A DNA stretch of 64,000 nucleotides from Ewingella sp. CoE-038-23 (GCF_040419245.1 NZ_JAZHOH010000003.1:1-64000), one strand, 5' to 3'. Positions 10,217 through 18,430 are shown, counted from the first letter of the stretch. Numbers and translations are program-made. Notes: generated by a model from the letters alone, not told the origin.

Positions 10217-10312
10217 ATGGTGCTACGGAAGATATATAAACTGAGAATGATGAAAAGACGGCGTCACTTTAGGCTTTGGCCGCCTTGGTTCTGTTTATGG
10301 CAGTATCGGTAA
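10217..10312 (+). CDS. 31-residue Arg/Trp-rich small ORF
   Basis: ATG at 10217, preceded by AAGGA, encodes 31 residues. They are strongly basic and rich in tryptophan, ending RHFRLWPPWFCLWQYR. Too short for family assignment. It sits between the 91-residue ORF and the downstream iterons of the replicon. Translation is uncertain. Confidence 0.35.
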   Translation: MVLRKIYKLRMMKRRRHFRLWPPWFCLWQYR

Positions 10313-10361
10313 GCACATCACTATGAGTAGAAGGTCACTCAACGATTCTTTTCTTTAGAGA

Positions 10362-10490
10362 TGTGACAAACTGCCCTCATTTTAGGGTATGAGTTAGTCA
10401 AAGTCGGCTAGGATATTTTGAACAGTAAAATGTGACAATCTGCCCTCAAAATTCATTCCCATAGCCCCAAGTGTGACAAACTGCCCTCAG
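10362..10490 (+). repeat. incC-like iterons downstream of the initiator gene
   Basis: Three 19-bp copies of TGTGACAAxCTGCCCTCA lie at 10362-10380, 10431-10449 and 10472-10490, all in the same orientation. A partial inverted copy overlaps the repE stop (10574-10590). The position beyond the 3' end of the initiator gene corresponds to incC of F, which titrates RepE and controls copy number. Confidence 0.85.
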
Positions 10491-10585
10491 ATACTATGGT
10501 TTGAAGAGCAATTTGATGTTGGAGCCACTTATGATTGGCAAATTGGCGAGGTGATACTGAGATATAAGAAATCAAGGGTGATTTG

Positions 10586-11341
10586 TCACAGTTCCATAAA
10601 ATTGAAAATGATGTGAGAAGTGACTCTACCTGATTTTTTCTCTGTGTAATCAACTCTCATTGGGGTGCAAGAGTTAATTTCTGCAACCATTGGAATGAGA
10701 AATCTTCTGCGGAAATCTGGAAGACGTTGGTAACTTTGTGGCAATTGATAGCGCTCGATCATCCAGTCAATACTCAGGATAGCGACCCCTGTACTTCTGT
10801 ATTGGCATAATGATTCATATAAGCGCATGGCATAAGGACTGGTAATTTCTTTAGTTTCACCAAGTCGGAATTGCGTAAAACGGTTCTGTAGACCAATAAA
10901 AAACGGAATGAGGTATGGATTTAGATGGATGATGTAAAGTCCACGGGAGGGTCTGTGGGCTCGTTTGATGACCCAAGGATAGGCATCATAAGCCTTTTCA
11001 TCACCTTGGTCTTCGTCAGGTCTAAAGAAAATAACCTCTTTACCAACAAAATTTTTCGATGCATTTCGTATGTCTTTACTTGCTTCAGCTGAAGTCAAAT
11101 TAAAAGTCTTTGCATATTCAGCCACTGTAATCTCACAAATGCCGTTGTGCGAAGGTTCAGTCCCCTCACCTGATGAAATATCAGCTTTACGTATCTGATC
11201 TACAAAAAGATACAGCATCCGTTTTTGGTCACGAGATAAACTATAGGCAGCTTCTGTTAGTTCATTGGATTGAACAATCCGTTGTCCTATTTTGCGCGAT
11301 TTAACCAATGCAATATCCAATTCAAGCATAGCTTTTCCCAT
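10586..11341 (-). CDS. repE: replication initiator, RepE/Rep_3 family (IncFIA-like)
   Basis: Initiator that binds the iterons and opens the origin; its dimer represses its own gene. The 251 residues resemble F RepE along the length: [72 protein letters not shown] and [18 protein letters not shown], forming two winged-helix domains. I chose the ATG at 11341; the frame extends to a TTG at 11356 that lies inside the operator. The N-terminus differs from F. Iterons on both sides match the ori2/incB-repE-incC layout of F. No sopA/sopB follows. Confidence 0.93.
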   Translation of the reverse strand: MGKAMLELDIALVKSRKIGQRIVQSNELTEAAYSLSRDQKRMLYLFVDQIRKADISSGEGTEPSHNGICEITVAEYAKTFNLTSAEASKDIRNASKNFVGKEVIFFRPDEDQGDEKAYDAYPWVIKRAHRPSRGLYIIHLNPYLIPFFIGLQNRFTQFRLGETKEITSPYAMRLYESLCQYRSTGVAILSIDWMIERYQLPQSYQRLPDFRRRFLIPMVAEINSCTPMRVDYTEKKSGRVTSHIIFNFMEL

Positions 11342-11348
11342 AAGTAAC

Positions 11349-11373
11349 TGTGACAAGTTTTTATGTTGTCACG
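11349..11373 (-). promoter_or_regulatory. repE autorepression operator (inverted repeat)
   Basis: TGTGACAA, 9 nt, TTGTCACG: two half-iterons facing each other just upstream of the repE start. RepE dimers bind an inverted repeat of this kind in F to repress repE. Confidence 0.75.
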
Positions 11374-11414
11374 GGATATGATACGAGTCAATAAACCTGT
11401 GAATTAAGCAATTT

Positions 11415-11508
11415 TTGAGGGCAATTTGTCACAGTTTTAAGGGCAAGTTGTCACGGCTTGATGGCATGTTGAGGGCAATTTGTCACAATTTAAGGGCAAG
11501 TTGTCACG
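11415..11508 (-). repeat. ori2/incB-like origin iterons (four copies)
   Basis: Four 19-bp direct repeats lie at 11415-11433, 11437-11455, 11469-11487 and 11490-11508. Read on the minus strand they alternate TGTGACAAATTGCCCTCAA and CGTGACAACTTGCCCTTAA. Four iterons upstream of the initiator gene, followed by an AT-rich stretch and a DnaA box, is the layout of F ori2. Confidence 0.9.
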
Positions 11509-11605
11509 GTTACACCCCTACAGGCCACGCCAGTCCTAGATTTCGTGCTGCTAAAAAGGTTTATAAATAAAACCTAAAACGTATTTTAAAAATATCTGAT
11601 GTATA

Positions 11606-11614
11606 TGTGGATAA
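11606..11614 (-). promoter_or_regulatory. DnaA box in the origin
   Basis: Perfect TTATCCACA on the minus strand, in the AT-rich stretch next to the four origin iterons. Confidence 0.75.
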
Positions 11615-11686
11615 CTTTTCAGCTCAAGTGATTCTCATTTGAGAAATGCAATTTCTGTATGACACATATCTCAGAACACTGAAAAG

Positions 11687-11715
11687 TTGAAAAAACCCGT
11701 AACAAAGACTATAGT
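11687..11715 (+). promoter_or_regulatory. sigma-70 promoter of the toxin-antitoxin pair
   Basis: TTGAAA, 17-nt spacer, TATAGT, ending 33 nt before the toxin start codon. Both hexamers are close to consensus. Confidence 0.7.
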
Positions 11716-11748
11716 AATGCTTACGGGTATGGGGATGAGAAGATTTTC

Positions 11749-12147
11749 ATGGGAATTTATTTAACACCTGAATTTGAAAATGATCGGAAAAAAGCACGCA
11801 TCAGCGACAGTATTTTGTGTAAAGCAGCAAAGGCTATTTTTAACGGTTTACCTGGTGATCAACTAGGTAAATTCACCTTTAAAAAGCGGCTTAGTTTGCC
11901 CAGTGTAGGAGCCAGCGATGGGGCTAGATCGATCATTTTCTTCAATAATGGCAATAACGTTTTTTTCTTCGATATGTACCTGAAAAGTGAGCTTTCAAAA
12001 AAGAAGGGAAAAGAAATTGAAGATGACGAAATCGAGGCTTACTGCAAAATTGGCAAAGATTTTATAGCAATGACTCCGGAGCGCATAGAAGATTTGCTGG
12101 ATGAAAAAGAACTAATCGAGGTAATTTGTAATGACACAACGACTTAA
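11749..12147 (+). CDS. type II toxin, RelE/HigB-like family
   Basis: Toxin of a two-gene toxin-antitoxin operon, 132 residues, somewhat longer than classic RelE. It fits the RelE-superfamily group that pairs with Xre antitoxins (LTPEFENDRKKARISDSILCKAAKAIFNGLPGDQLG, then VGASDGARSIIFFNNGNNVFFFDMYLKSELSKKKGKEI). Such proteins are usually ribosome-dependent mRNA interferases; this is inferred from the family. It precedes the antitoxin and overlaps it by 17 nt, the toxin-first order of HigBA-like pairs. The promoter at 11687-11715 lies directly upstream. Confidence 0.85.
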   Translation: MGIYLTPEFENDRKKARISDSILCKAAKAIFNGLPGDQLGKFTFKKRLSLPSVGASDGARSIIFFNNGNNVFFFDMYLKSELSKKKGKEIEDDEIEAYCKIGKDFIAMTPERIEDLLDEKELIEVICNDTTT

Positions 12148-12448
12148 ACGCATTCAGAGCATGGCTGAACGTTACAACAAATTGGGAGTTGTAAAAGATG
12201 ACACAGTGACTGCTATCAATGCAGCAGTCGCGGCCCGTAATATTCCTGCAATTCGAGTAATGACAGGCAGCCAGATTAGAGAGGTCCGCACTCGCTACAA
12301 CCTGTCTCAGGCAGCACTGGCAATCACTCTCGGAATGTCTGTAGAAAGCGTCTCAAAGTGGGAAAGAAACGAAAGCAAACCTAACAATGCTGCTTTGAGG
12401 ATTATCAATATCCTCGATGCTAAAGGGCCAGAAGTGTTTATGGTATAA
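12131..12448 (+). CDS. antitoxin, Xre/HTH family (NadS-like)
   Basis: A 105-residue partner of the upstream toxin. The C-terminal half is a helix-turn-helix of the Xre type: SQIREVRTRYNLSQAALAITLGMSVESVSKWERNESKPNNAALRIINIL. The N-terminal part (about 45 residues) should bind the toxin. It overlaps the toxin gene, so the two are translationally coupled, and probably represses their promoter. A terminator-like hairpin follows. Confidence 0.88.
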   Translation: MTQRLKRIQSMAERYNKLGVVKDDTVTAINAAVAARNIPAIRVMTGSQIREVRTRYNLSQAALAITLGMSVESVSKWERNESKPNNAALRIINILDAKGPEVFMV

Positions 12449-12477
12449 GCTCACTTAGCCATACCAAACCAATGAAA

Positions 12478-12497
12478 GTCGCGTAAGCGGCTTTTTT
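12478..12497 (+). terminator. terminator of the toxin-antitoxin operon
   Basis: GTCGC-gtaa-GCGGC hairpin with one G-U pair, then six T residues, 30 nt beyond the antitoxin stop. Confidence 0.7.
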
Positions 12498-12589
12498 AAT
12501 GCCTCCAGTAAACCTCATTCTGGTTTACAGCCTCTTTGCTTGCATCAGCGGCTGTTACTGTGACCTGCCCCCAGGATTAGATACAACCG

Positions 12590-13416
12590 TCAGTTAGTAA
12601 TGTCGGTTTGTTTACCTTCACATTTTCCATTTCGCCACCGTGCTGCAAACTCTGATGGCGTCAGATAATTCAGTGCCGAATGTGGACGACACTCGTTATA
12701 ATCCTGCCTCCAGTCGTTAATGGTTTTCCTGGCGTGAACGATATCGCTGAACCAGTGTTCGTTCAGACACTCATCGCGAAAGCGTCCGTTAAAACTCTCA
12801 ATAAATCCGTTCTGCGTTGGCTTACCTGGCTGGATAAGCCGTAGTTCCACACCATGCTCAAAGGCCTATTGATCGAGCGCGCGGCAGGTAAATTCCGGGC
12901 CCTGATCGGTTCTTATTGTCGCCGGATAGCCCCGAAACAACGCGATGCTGTCCAGAATACGCGTGACCTGAACGCCTGAAATACCGAAAGCAGCGGTGAT
13001 CGTCAGACACTCCTTCGTGAAATCATCCACACAGGTCAGGCACTTGATCCTGCGACCGTTGACCAGTGCGTCCATAACGAAATCCATCGACCATGTAAGG
13101 TTCGGCGCATCCGGGCGAAGAAGCGGAAACCGTTCGGTCGCCAGCCCTTTACGGCGTCGTCTGCGTTTTACGCTCAGTGGTGGTAAATACGGTATACCCG
13201 CTTGTGATTGACGTGAAGGCCCTCCCTACGCAGCAACTGCCAGATACGCCGATAACCAAAACGTCTGCGTTCAAGCGCCAGCTCGGTAATACGCCCTGAT
13301 AAATGTGCATCAGCAGCCGGACGCTGAGCATCATAACGGCAGGTCGACAGGGACAAACCTGTAAGCCTGCAGGCACGACGTTGCGACAGACCGGTCGCAT
13401 CACACATCAACATCAC
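12590..13416 (-). pseudogene. IS3-family transposase orfB (DDE), frameshifted and with a nonsense codon
   Basis: The DDE catalytic ORF is present in pieces. The N-terminal part (13416 to about 13174) ends RRFGYRRIWQLLRREGLHVNHKRVYRIY. The DDE core then resumes in another frame (13087 to 12866: MDFVMDALVNGRRIKCLTCVDDFTKE, RTDQGPEF). A TAG just past ...CRALDQ, where a Trp codon is expected, separates the last part, which holds the catalytic Glu ([16 protein letters not shown]). A frameshift plus a stop make it non-functional unless complemented. Confidence 0.9.
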
Positions 13417-13439
13417 GGCTTCCCGCTTCTGGTCTGTCG

Positions 13440-13703
13440 TCAGTACTTTCGCCCCAGAGCCACCTGAAGCGCCTCCTTATCCAGCATGGCTTCGGCAAGC
13501 AGCTTCTTGAGCCTGGCGTTCTCTTCCTCAAGCGACTTCAGGCGCTTAACCTCGGGCACCTCCATACCGCCATACTTCTTACGCCAGGTGTAAAAGGTGG
13601 CGTCGGAAATGGCGTGCTTACGGCAGAGCTCACGGGCAGAAACCCCGGCTTCAGCCTCGCGGAGGATACTGATGATCTGTTCGTCGGAAAAACGCTTCTT
13701 CAT
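13440..13703 (-). CDS. IS3-family transposase orfA
   Basis: An 87-residue helix-turn-helix and leucine-zipper protein: KKRFSDEQIISILREAEAGVSARELCRKHAISDATFYTWRKKYGG, then a coiled coil (LKSLEEENARLKKLLAEAML). It normally joins orfB by -1 frameshifting; here orfB is broken. The reading frame itself is intact. Confidence 0.93.
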   Translation of the reverse strand: MKKRFSDEQIISILREAEAGVSARELCRKHAISDATFYTWRKKYGGMEVPEVKRLKSLEEENARLKKLLAEAMLDKEALQVALGRKY

Positions 13704-13774
13704 GGGGATGTCCTCATGTGGCTTATGAAGACATTACTAACATCGTGGTGTATTAATCAACGGGGAGCAGGTCA

Positions 13775-14032
13775 GTACCGCCAAAGTGAAAATACTTACC
13801 ATAACTAAAGTGCTGAGTGGTTTTGCAAAACACAAACAAGACGCATTGGAAAATCCTACAATTTTGGTGGATATTCCCTTCGTTAGATTTCTTTAAAAAA
13901 TCATAACTTAATGATTTTATTTGTTTTGATATTTTATCTTTTTATTAAAATGATAAAAAAATAAAATATTATATTATGAAATTAATTTTATGATAAAGTA
14001 TTAAAACTATACACATACAGGTGAGAATTCCT
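13775..14032. promoter_or_regulatory. AT-rich upstream region of parA
   Basis: 258 nt without a gene between the IS and parA. The part from 13900 is almost all A and T, with palindromic runs such as GATATTTTATC near 13928. These share the TCAAAATA/TGATATTTT words of the repeat array downstream of parG. It probably holds the par promoter and operator. Confidence 0.45.
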
Positions 14033-14680
14033 ATGATTACGGTGATAGGTTCAAACAAAGGTGGGGCTTCAAAAAGCACAACTGCGACTAATGTTGCGAT
14101 TGCTTTGGCTTTGCGAGGTAAAGACGTATGCCTGCTAGATGCTGATCTTCAGTCATCAGCGGCTAAGTGGCATGCTTCGCGTGAGGAGTATGATTTACAG
14201 CCCCGTATTACCCTTATCCAAAAGTACGGCAACATCAGTCAGACTTTACGTCAGCTCGATGAAAAATTTGATCATGTAATTGTCGATGTTGCTGGCCGTA
14301 ACAGCCGAGAACTAGCCAATGCTGGAGCTGTAGCAGACATCATCATCGCGCCTCATCTTTGTTCGCAATTTGACCTGGATACTTTAGAAGAACTCGAAAG
14401 TCAGCTTGAGGCTTGGAAAGACCTCAATCCAGACTTGGTACTTTATATGTATCAAACGCGGGCCACGACTAACCCTGTGCTTCGTGGTAAAGAACGTGCC
14501 GAATTCCTCACATATCTAGAAGATTTTCCTACTCTATCGCCTCTTAATGCCATCAATTGCGAACGTAAAATATATCGAGATGTTGTTCCATTAGGTAAAT
14601 CTGTTTTGGAAGCCACCAACAACACTGCAATCGATGAAGTTAATCAGTTAATTGAAGAGGTTTACGCTCAATGGCTCTAA
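14033..14680 (+). CDS. parA: ParA-family partition ATPase (type Ib)
   Basis: Deviant Walker-type ATPase of 215 residues that moves plasmids over the nucleoid. The P-loop is SNKGGASKSTTATN near residue 8, with LLDADLQSSAAKW as the A' motif and VIVDVAGR as Walker B. The lack of an N-terminal HTH marks the short type Ib class, whose partner is a small RHH protein. I chose the ATG at 14033 (preceded by AGGTGAG) over the GTG at 14021, because it puts the beta-strand and P-loop at the usual distance. The stop overlaps the next gene. Confidence 0.93.
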   Translation: MITVIGSNKGGASKSTTATNVAIALALRGKDVCLLDADLQSSAAKWHASREEYDLQPRITLIQKYGNISQTLRQLDEKFDHVIVDVAGRNSRELANAGAVADIIIAPHLCSQFDLDTLEELESQLEAWKDLNPDLVLYMYQTRATTNPVLRGKERAEFLTYLEDFPTLSPLNAINCERKIYRDVVPLGKSVLEATNNTAIDEVNQLIEEVYAQWL

Positions 14681-14955
14681 GACCACGCTCTGCAAAAAAA
14701 CCATCTGATGCTGAGGTAGCAGCTCTTGCTGACAAACTTACTGATAAACAGTATGGCGGCATGTCTCCTGATACGAAGACTGAAAAGCAAGTACAGCGCA
14801 GTCTTGCTCTACCAAAGTCGCTTGACCAGGCAATTACTAGAGCATCTGCCGAAAACAAACTTAGCGGTACTGGCCCGCAAAATACGAGCGCAGTTATCCG
14901 TGAAGCTTTAGAGCAATACCTTGAACGGCGTAAAAAAAATAATTTGATAGAATGA
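14671..14955 (+). CDS. ParG-like ribbon-helix-helix centromere-binding protein
   Basis: A 94-residue protein with a flexible basic N-terminus. Its C-terminal ribbon-helix-helix reads VQRSLALPKSLDQAITRASAENK, then NTSAVIREALEQYLERRKK. It overlaps parA by 10 nt, as expected for the centromere-binding partner of a type Ib ParA. The N-terminal tail (about 40 residues) may stimulate ParA ATPase as in ParG; that is inference. The likely binding site is the TCAAAATA array just downstream. Confidence 0.85.
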   Translation: MALRPRSAKKPSDAEVAALADKLTDKQYGGMSPDTKTEKQVQRSLALPKSLDQAITRASAENKLSGTGPQNTSAVIREALEQYLERRKKNNLIE

Positions 14956-14969
14956 TTTTCTATGAAAAT

Positions 14970-15024
14970 GATATTTTATCAAAATATCAAAATATCAAAA
15001 TATCAAAATATCAAAATATCAAAG
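14970..15024. repeat. 8-bp tandem repeats and palindrome, candidate parS/operator
   Basis: A palindrome GATATTTT-atc-AAAATATC (14970-14988) runs into five perfect tandem TCAAAATA units (14979-15018) and a partial sixth. RHH partition proteins of the ParG type bind short tandem boxes, and this array lies just after the RHH gene. Confidence 0.75.
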
Positions 15025-15047
15025 GAGTTATGTTTGGATAGCGCAGC

Positions 15048-16325
15048 CTAGCGTATGGATGCTGTCGGCAGGTCTGACCATCTTGTGGTGTAAGCCGGGG
15101 AGAGCATGTCACGTTTCATCTGCCATTCGGGAGCAATCCCTCTTCCCGCAAACCATACTTTTCCCAGGCCAGAATTATTGATGCCATCGAGGACGTGCAT
15201 CAGCGCGTCACTGGCAGGGCGGGGCTGGACTTCATCGAACAAATCCAACTGTGATACACCGTTTGGTGTGAAATCATTGAGCATGATTCCGGCCTTTGCG
15301 TACCGGCGGCCATCGTCCCAGATACGATCGAGTGCCTTCATTGCGGCCGCAATAATATCGCGGGTGTCTCGTGTCGGTGTGGTGAGCTTTTCAGTGGCCA
15401 CGTTGCTGTAATAGATTTCGTTGACTGCGAAAGGTGATGTTTTCACGAAAACGGAAATATGCCTGCAGTACTGATGTTCACCCCTGAGCTTTTCCGCTGC
15501 CCGTTCGGCATACTGGCAGACAGCCTGACGCATCGCCTCATAGGTTGTGATCCTCTCGCCGAAAGAGCGGCTGCAGATAATTTGCTGCTTTGCAGGCGGG
15601 GCTTCCTCCAGGCTGATACAGCTTTCGCCGTTCAGTTCCCGACATATCCTTTCCAGGACAACGCTAAAGTTCTTCCTGATAAAAGTGGGATTTGCGCGAG
15701 CGAGCTGCAGGGCAGTGTGAATACCCATCAGGTTTAGCTTTTTTGAAATCCGGCTTCCGCAGCCCCAGACTTCCTGAACGGGCATCAGCGATAACAATTT
15801 TTCAGTCCGCCGGGGATTACCCGGCGTAAGAGCCAGTACACCCTTAAATTGTGGCCATTCCTTCGAGGCCCACTGAGCGGCTTTGGCCAAAACTTTGCCG
15901 GGTCCCATCCCTACACCGATTGTCAGGCCAGTTCCCTTCAGAACGTGGGCGCGCAGCTGGTGGCCAAAGGTTTCAAAATCCATGCAGTTATCGATGCTTC
16001 TGATATCAATAAACATTTCATCGACGCTGTATTGCTCCACGCGTGGCGAAAGTTCCTCTAAATGACTCATCACCCGTTGGGAAAATGAGTGATATAAGGA
16101 ATAGTTGCTGGAGAACGCGTACACCTTCTCAGGGAACGACATCTGCTGGATCTGAAACCACGGCATGCCCATTTCTATGCCTAATTTTTTGGCTGCTGCG
16201 GATCGCGCCACGCAACAACCATCATTATTGCTCAATATTATCAAAGGTTTGCCGCGAAGTTTTGGGTTAAGAACCGCTTCGCAGCTTGCATAAAATGAAT
16301 TTACGTCCGCCAGGGCAAACATCAT
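15048..16325 (-). CDS. umuC: Y-family DNA polymerase V catalytic subunit (UmuC/MucB-like)
   Basis: Error-prone lesion-bypass polymerase subunit, 425 residues. It starts FALADVNSFYASCEAVLNP (metal-binding Asp) and has the second catalytic segment YSVDEMFID, the helix-hairpin-helix region around LLSLMPVQEVWGCG, and a C-terminal beta-clamp motif QLDLFDE. The length is that of UmuC, ImpB and MucB. It is expressed with the overlapping upstream umuD-like gene (ATGA overlap). The LexA box at 16763 indicates SOS control. Confidence 0.95.
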   Translation of the reverse strand: MMFALADVNSFYASCEAVLNPKLRGKPLIILSNNDGCCVARSAAAKKLGIEMGMPWFQIQQMSFPEKVYAFSSNYSLYHSFSQRVMSHLEELSPRVEQYSVDEMFIDIRSIDNCMDFETFGHQLRAHVLKGTGLTIGVGMGPGKVLAKAAQWASKEWPQFKGVLALTPGNPRRTEKLLSLMPVQEVWGCGSRISKKLNLMGIHTALQLARANPTFIRKNFSVVLERICRELNGESCISLEEAPPAKQQIICSRSFGERITTYEAMRQAVCQYAERAAEKLRGEHQYCRHISVFVKTSPFAVNEIYYSNVATEKLTTPTRDTRDIIAAAMKALDRIWDDGRRYAKAGIMLNDFTPNGVSQLDLFDEVQPRPASDALMHVLDGINNSGLGKVWFAGRGIAPEWQMKRDMLSPAYTTRWSDLPTASIR

Positions 16326-16744
16326 TCACCGCCCCGGGTTTTATGCACAAAAGCCATCACGACTCCAAAAATCTGCAAGTCCTCCGGATAGATTGTCGGA
16401 AAGTTAGGGTTCATGGCCTGAAGCCCGGGGCGAGGTGTCAGTAACAGTCTCTTTACCGTGAATTCACCGTCTATCTCCGCTATCACAATGTCACCATGAT
16501 GTGCCTCTTCTGCCTTATCTACGACCATCAGGTCACCGCTGTGCAAACCGATATCTGTCATCGAATTTCCAATCGCCCGGACGAAGAACGTGGAGGATTT
16601 TTTCTTTATACAGTAATCGTTCAGATCCAGTTCTGCGTCAGCGTAGTCGGCACAAGGGCTGGGAAAACCGGCGGGGCATCGTTCAATAAACAGGGGCAAC
16701 GAAACCTTCACCGGATCAACGGCGACGGGAGTGATATGTAGCAT
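16322..16744 (-). CDS. umuD: UmuD/MucA-like self-cleaving accessory protein of pol V
   Basis: Becomes UmuD' after RecA-stimulated self-cleavage and activates the polymerase. The 140 residues have the probable cleavage site A25-G26 (CPAGFPSP), catalytic Ser61 (GNSM) and Lys98 (VKRL), matching the spacing in E. coli UmuD. I chose the ATG at 16744 because AAGGAG lies 5 nt upstream; a further ATG five codons earlier would include that ribosome site. It overlaps umuC by 4 nt. Confidence 0.95.
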   Translation of the reverse strand: MLHITPVAVDPVKVSLPLFIERCPAGFPSPCADYADAELDLNDYCIKKKSSTFFVRAIGNSMTDIGLHSGDLMVVDKAEEAHHGDIVIAEIDGEFTVKRLLLTPRPGLQAMNPNFPTIYPEDLQIFGVVMAFVHKTRGGE

Positions 16745-16762
16745 GGCAACTCCTTTCAATAA

Positions 16763-16782
16763 TGCTGTATATAATTACAGTA
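16763..16782 (-). promoter_or_regulatory. LexA (SOS) box of umuDC
   Basis: CTGTATATAATTACAG with CTG-N10-CAG spacing and a TA after the right half, 19 nt upstream of the umuD start. This is close to the consensus CTGTATATATATACAG. Confidence 0.88.
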
Positions 16783-16922
16783 TTATTGTTGTGAAAAATC
16801 AGACTTGCAAGCGCCGTATGGCTTCTTTTAACTAGCTCTCTGTTTTCTCAGGCGGAAATAATTCGTGGGAACATTCTTTGAACAAAATGCATTTCACCGC
16901 AAATTAATCACATTTTGATGAT

Positions 16923-16998
16923 TTAATAATACTCATAATGAGTATTATTAATTGCCATTAGTCCTTTTTGGGGTATTATAGTTACTCTAATTGAGTAA
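16923..16998. promoter_or_regulatory. palindromic centromere/operator of the parMR operon
   Basis: A perfect 29-bp palindrome (TTAATAATACTCAT, A, its complement; 16923-16951) and a second one, TTACTC-taatt-GAGTAA (16982-16998). Both are built on TACTC...GAGTA and lie directly upstream of the ParM gene, where the ParR-bound parC/operator sits in StbAB and ParMRC systems. Confidence 0.65.
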
Positions 16999-17013
16999 AT
17001 ATAAGGGTGTGTC

Positions 17014-17979
17014 ATGAAAAAGATGGGTTGTGACGACGGTTCGACGAACGTAAAACTGGCCTGGCGGGACGGCGATGAAATCTGTACCTCTGTCTCGCCG
17101 AATTCGTTTAAAGCGGGGTGGAAGGTCGCCGGGATCGGCAGCAGTGAAACGTACAACTATGAAATTGACGGGCTGAAGTACTCCTTTGACAGCGTCAGCC
17201 ATCAGGCGATCAATACCACCAACATTGAATATCAGTATGGCGACACCAATTTGCTGGCCGTACATCATGCACTGCTCACCAGTGGCCTGCCGCCACAGTC
17301 GGTAAGCCTGACGGTCACCTTACCTATCAGTGAGTTCTACACCAGCGACTGTCAGCACAATGACGTCAACATACAGCGTAAAATTGACAACCTGCTGCGG
17401 CCGGTAACGCTGAACAAGCGCGAAACCTTCTCCATCGCGCATGTTGACGTCATGCCGGAATCGTTGCCTGCCGTGATATCGCCGCTGGAACATGCAGGGG
17501 TAGGGGCGCTGGAAACCTCGCTGGTGATTGATCTGGGGGGAACGACGCTCGATGCCGGTGTTCTGGTGGGGCAGTTTGAAGATGTCAGTGCCATTCAGGG
17601 CAATTCTACGATCGGGGTATCGATGGTGACACAGGCCACACTCACGGCACTGCGTATGGCCAACAGCGACACCAGCGCCTTTGTGGCCGATCAACTGATA
17701 CAGCGACGGCATAACCGCGAGTTTGCCGCCACAGTTGTCAACGATGAGTCAAAAGTGGACTATGTGCTGGACATGATAAGTTCGTCCATCGAGCGACTCG
17801 GGGAACGGGTGGTCAATGAGCTGTCGGCGTACCGCCAGGTGAACCGGGTTTGGCTGGTGGGGGGCGGGGCGTCGCTGATTGAGGCTGCCGTGCGCCGTGC
17901 CTGGAAACTGGCCCCCGACCGTATTGTGGTGGTCAATGAACCCCAGACGGCGTTGGTTCGCGAACTTGTTTTACTTTAA
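17014..17979 (+). CDS. parM: ParM/StbA-like plasmid segregation actin
   Basis: Actin-like ATPase that forms filaments pushing sister plasmids apart (type II partition). The 321 residues have the N-terminal phosphate loop CDDGSTNVKLAW, the StbA hallmark SPNSFK, the second phosphate motif VIDLGGTTLDAGVL and the adenosine motif VWLVGGGASLIEAA. F-like plasmids such as R100 carry this as stbA. It is followed by parR after 18 nt. Palindromic sites lie upstream. Confidence 0.93.
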   Translation: MKKMGCDDGSTNVKLAWRDGDEICTSVSPNSFKAGWKVAGIGSSETYNYEIDGLKYSFDSVSHQAINTTNIEYQYGDTNLLAVHHALLTSGLPPQSVSLTVTLPISEFYTSDCQHNDVNIQRKIDNLLRPVTLNKRETFSIAHVDVMPESLPAVISPLEHAGVGALETSLVIDLGGTTLDAGVLVGQFEDVSAIQGNSTIGVSMVTQATLTALRMANSDTSAFVADQLIQRRHNREFAATVVNDESKVDYVLDMISSSIERLGERVVNELSAYRQVNRVWLVGGGASLIEAAVRRAWKLAPDRIVVVNEPQTALVRELVLL

Positions 17980-17997
17980 TTCCAAGGAGCGCTATCC

Positions 17998-18393
17998 GTG
18001 ACCGACAAACGTAAGAAACTGACCGTCTATTTGCACCCTGAAGACGACAGTCAGGATGCCAGGGCGATGGAGATTATCGAGTCAGTTCCCCTGCGCACCC
18101 GTGGTGATTTTTTCCGGGCGGCGATCGTGGGCGGAAGCGCGTTATACCAGCTGGATAAGCGTCTGCCTTATCTGTTGTCCATGCTGTTCGATGGCCAGCT
18201 GACCGCCGACCAGCTGGTGGGTATTATTCAGCAAACGACGGGATGGCAGCCCACGACGGCCAGCATTCAGGATGTCATTGCCGCCTGCGCTGGCCAGGTG
18301 CCTGCCCCCACAGTGCTCCCGGAACCCACCGGCAGTACGGAAGGGGAAGGGCAGGCCCGAACAAATTTCAAACGCATGCTGAAAAAAGACTGA
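17998..18393 (+). CDS. parR: ParR/StbB-like centromere-binding adaptor
   Basis: A 131-residue partner of the ParM homologue. It starts at GTG 17998, preceded by AAGGAG. The N-terminal half reads KKLTVYLHPEDDSQDARAMEIIESVPLRTRGDFFRAAIVGGSAL, which fits the RHH DNA-binding region of StbB-type proteins. The C-terminal tail, rich in Pro, Gly and charged residues (...NFKRMLKKD), would contact the ParM filament. Its place after parM supports the call. Confidence 0.85.
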   Translation: MTDKRKKLTVYLHPEDDSQDARAMEIIESVPLRTRGDFFRAAIVGGSALYQLDKRLPYLLSMLFDGQLTADQLVGIIQQTTGWQPTTASIQDVIAACAGQVPAPTVLPEPTGSTEGEGQARTNFKRMLKKD

Positions 18394-18430
18394 AGCCCTC
18401 CGGCGTGCCGGAAGATTTGTGGAGAGAACC

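Larger units (their letters stand above)
12561..13774 (-). mobile_element. IS3-family insertion sequence with inactivated orfB
   Basis: 1214-bp element bounded by terminal inverted repeats: TGACCTGCCCCCA at the left and, read on the other strand, TGACCTGCTCCCC at the right. It holds orfA and a broken orfB on the minus strand, as in IS407/IS1222-type IS3 elements. No 3- or 4-bp target duplication is seen (flanks CTG and GTA), so the insertion is old or rearranged. Confidence 0.9.

Noticed and set aside
14979..15018. Possible CRISPR array
   Set aside because: The units are 8 bp and directly abutting with no spacers, so a partition-type repeat is the better reading. No cas genes in the window.
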